Below, one piece after another: positions 33,033 through 33,284 of a stretch of 33,284 nt of DNA. The position numbers and the translations under genes are program-made. Numbering within the stretch: the stretch's first letter is position 1; the number at the start of each line of letters is the position of its first letter. The notes beneath the pieces were generated by a model, which searched no databases, was not told where the DNA came from, and saw nothing but the letters and a program-made list of their open reading frames with translations. Source of the DNA: Magnetospirillum fulvum MGU-K5. Its GTDB lineage: Bacteria > Pseudomonadota > Alphaproteobacteria > Rhodospirillales > Magnetospirillaceae. The DNA lies in contig NZ_AQPH01000039.1 of NCBI RefSeq assembly GCF_000442515.1, positions 1-33,284 on the forward strand. Direction: 5' to 3'.

Positions 33033-33284
33033 ATGCTCTTCGCCACCAGAGTCGGTCGCGCCCTTCGATTCGGGCTGGTCGCCCTGACCGCCCTTGGCTT
33101 TTCCGCCGTCGCCCAGGCGACCGAAAAGGTCGAGGAAGTCCGCATCGACTACGCCTATTACAATCCGGTCAGTCTGGTTCTGAAGGATAAGGGCTGGCTG
33201 GAACAGGAGCTGGCCAAAGACGGGATCAAGGTCCGCTGGGTTCTGTCGCTGGGATCGAACAAGGCGCTGGAATATCTGAACGCG
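33033..33284 (+). CDS. ABC transporter substrate-binding protein, aliphatic-sulfonate (SsuA/TauA) type, 5' part
   Basis: The visible 84 residues start with a signal peptide (about 1-29, LVALTALGFSAVAQA). They continue EEVRIDYAYYNPVSLVLKDKGWLEQELAKDGIKVRWVLSLGSNKALEYLNA, the N-terminal lobe pattern of SsuA-like periplasmic receptors (short ligand-facing strand, then K-x-x-G-x-L-E, then x-V-x-W). Ligand class is inferred from that pattern: sulfonates most likely, but nitrate- or taurine-like ligands are possible. The gene runs off the window end in frame. ATG 33033 is preceded by a GGAGT-type ribosome site at about 33021-33025. Permease and ATPase genes are expected downstream. Confidence 0.8.
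   Translation, partial: MLFATRVGRALRFGLVALTALGFSAVAQATEKVEEVRIDYAYYNPVSLVLKDKGWLEQELAKDGIKVRWVLSLGSNKALEYLNA

Overview
The window is a GC-rich chromosomal segment of an alphaproteobacterium, most likely order Rhodospirillales and Magnetospirillum/Phaeospirillum-like. This rests on protein character and gene content: che genes followed by prfB, an uninterrupted RF2 frame with SPY in the codon-recognition loop, a MeaB GTPase, Zur with a COG0523 GTPase, OlsB, and RNase D. Genus assignment is an impression, not a database result.

Layout. 1-4125 is the end of a chemotaxis operon: cheW (5' cut by the window), cheR, cheB and a soluble receptor-like protein. That last protein carries a CheZ-like D-x-x-x-Q motif and a CheZ-like C-terminal tail. 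4217-8304 holds prfB, a Tim44-like membrane protein, a meaB-type GTPase and an RsbW-like ATPase. 8305-9873 is an accessory patch with a DUF4269 gene, an IS3-family transposase scrap and a possible fragment of a small membrane protein. 9874-12584 is a LysR regulator divergent from an MFS transporter overlapping a carboxymuconolactone-decarboxylase-family gene. 12754-13336 is a decayed higBA toxin-antitoxin locus. 13405-15454 is an OmpR-type two-component system on the minus strand.

15455-16410 has no gene but is the most structured non-coding DNA here. It holds three tandem units of about 270-285 bp. Each ends in a copy, exact or degenerate, of the 3' end of tlyA, and the two better-preserved units contain arrays of hairpins whose loops are runs of G6 or more followed by A. 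16411-21515 holds tlyA, a histone-deacetylase-family hydrolase and an xseB-ispA-dxs isoprenoid operon closed by a strong terminator. 21706-24273 holds an ArsR/SqrR-like repressor with a palindromic operator, then a zinc cluster: hisI and a COG0523 GTPase divergent from zur, with a Zur-box-like palindrome. 24291-25956 is a cassette (MarR regulator, four-helix membrane protein, class II cytochrome c) bounded by 38-bp near-perfect direct repeats. 26116-33284 holds aspS, rnd, olsB, a tail-anchored hypothetical, msrA, a ParA-like ATPase with a C-terminal membrane helix, and the start of a sulfonate-type ABC substrate-binding protein.

The strongest candidates for something undescribed are the receptor-like/CheZ-like hybrid, the tandem G-loop hairpin arrays behind tlyA, and the membrane-anchored ParA-like ATPase. 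No tRNA, rRNA, CRISPR array or complete insertion sequence was found.
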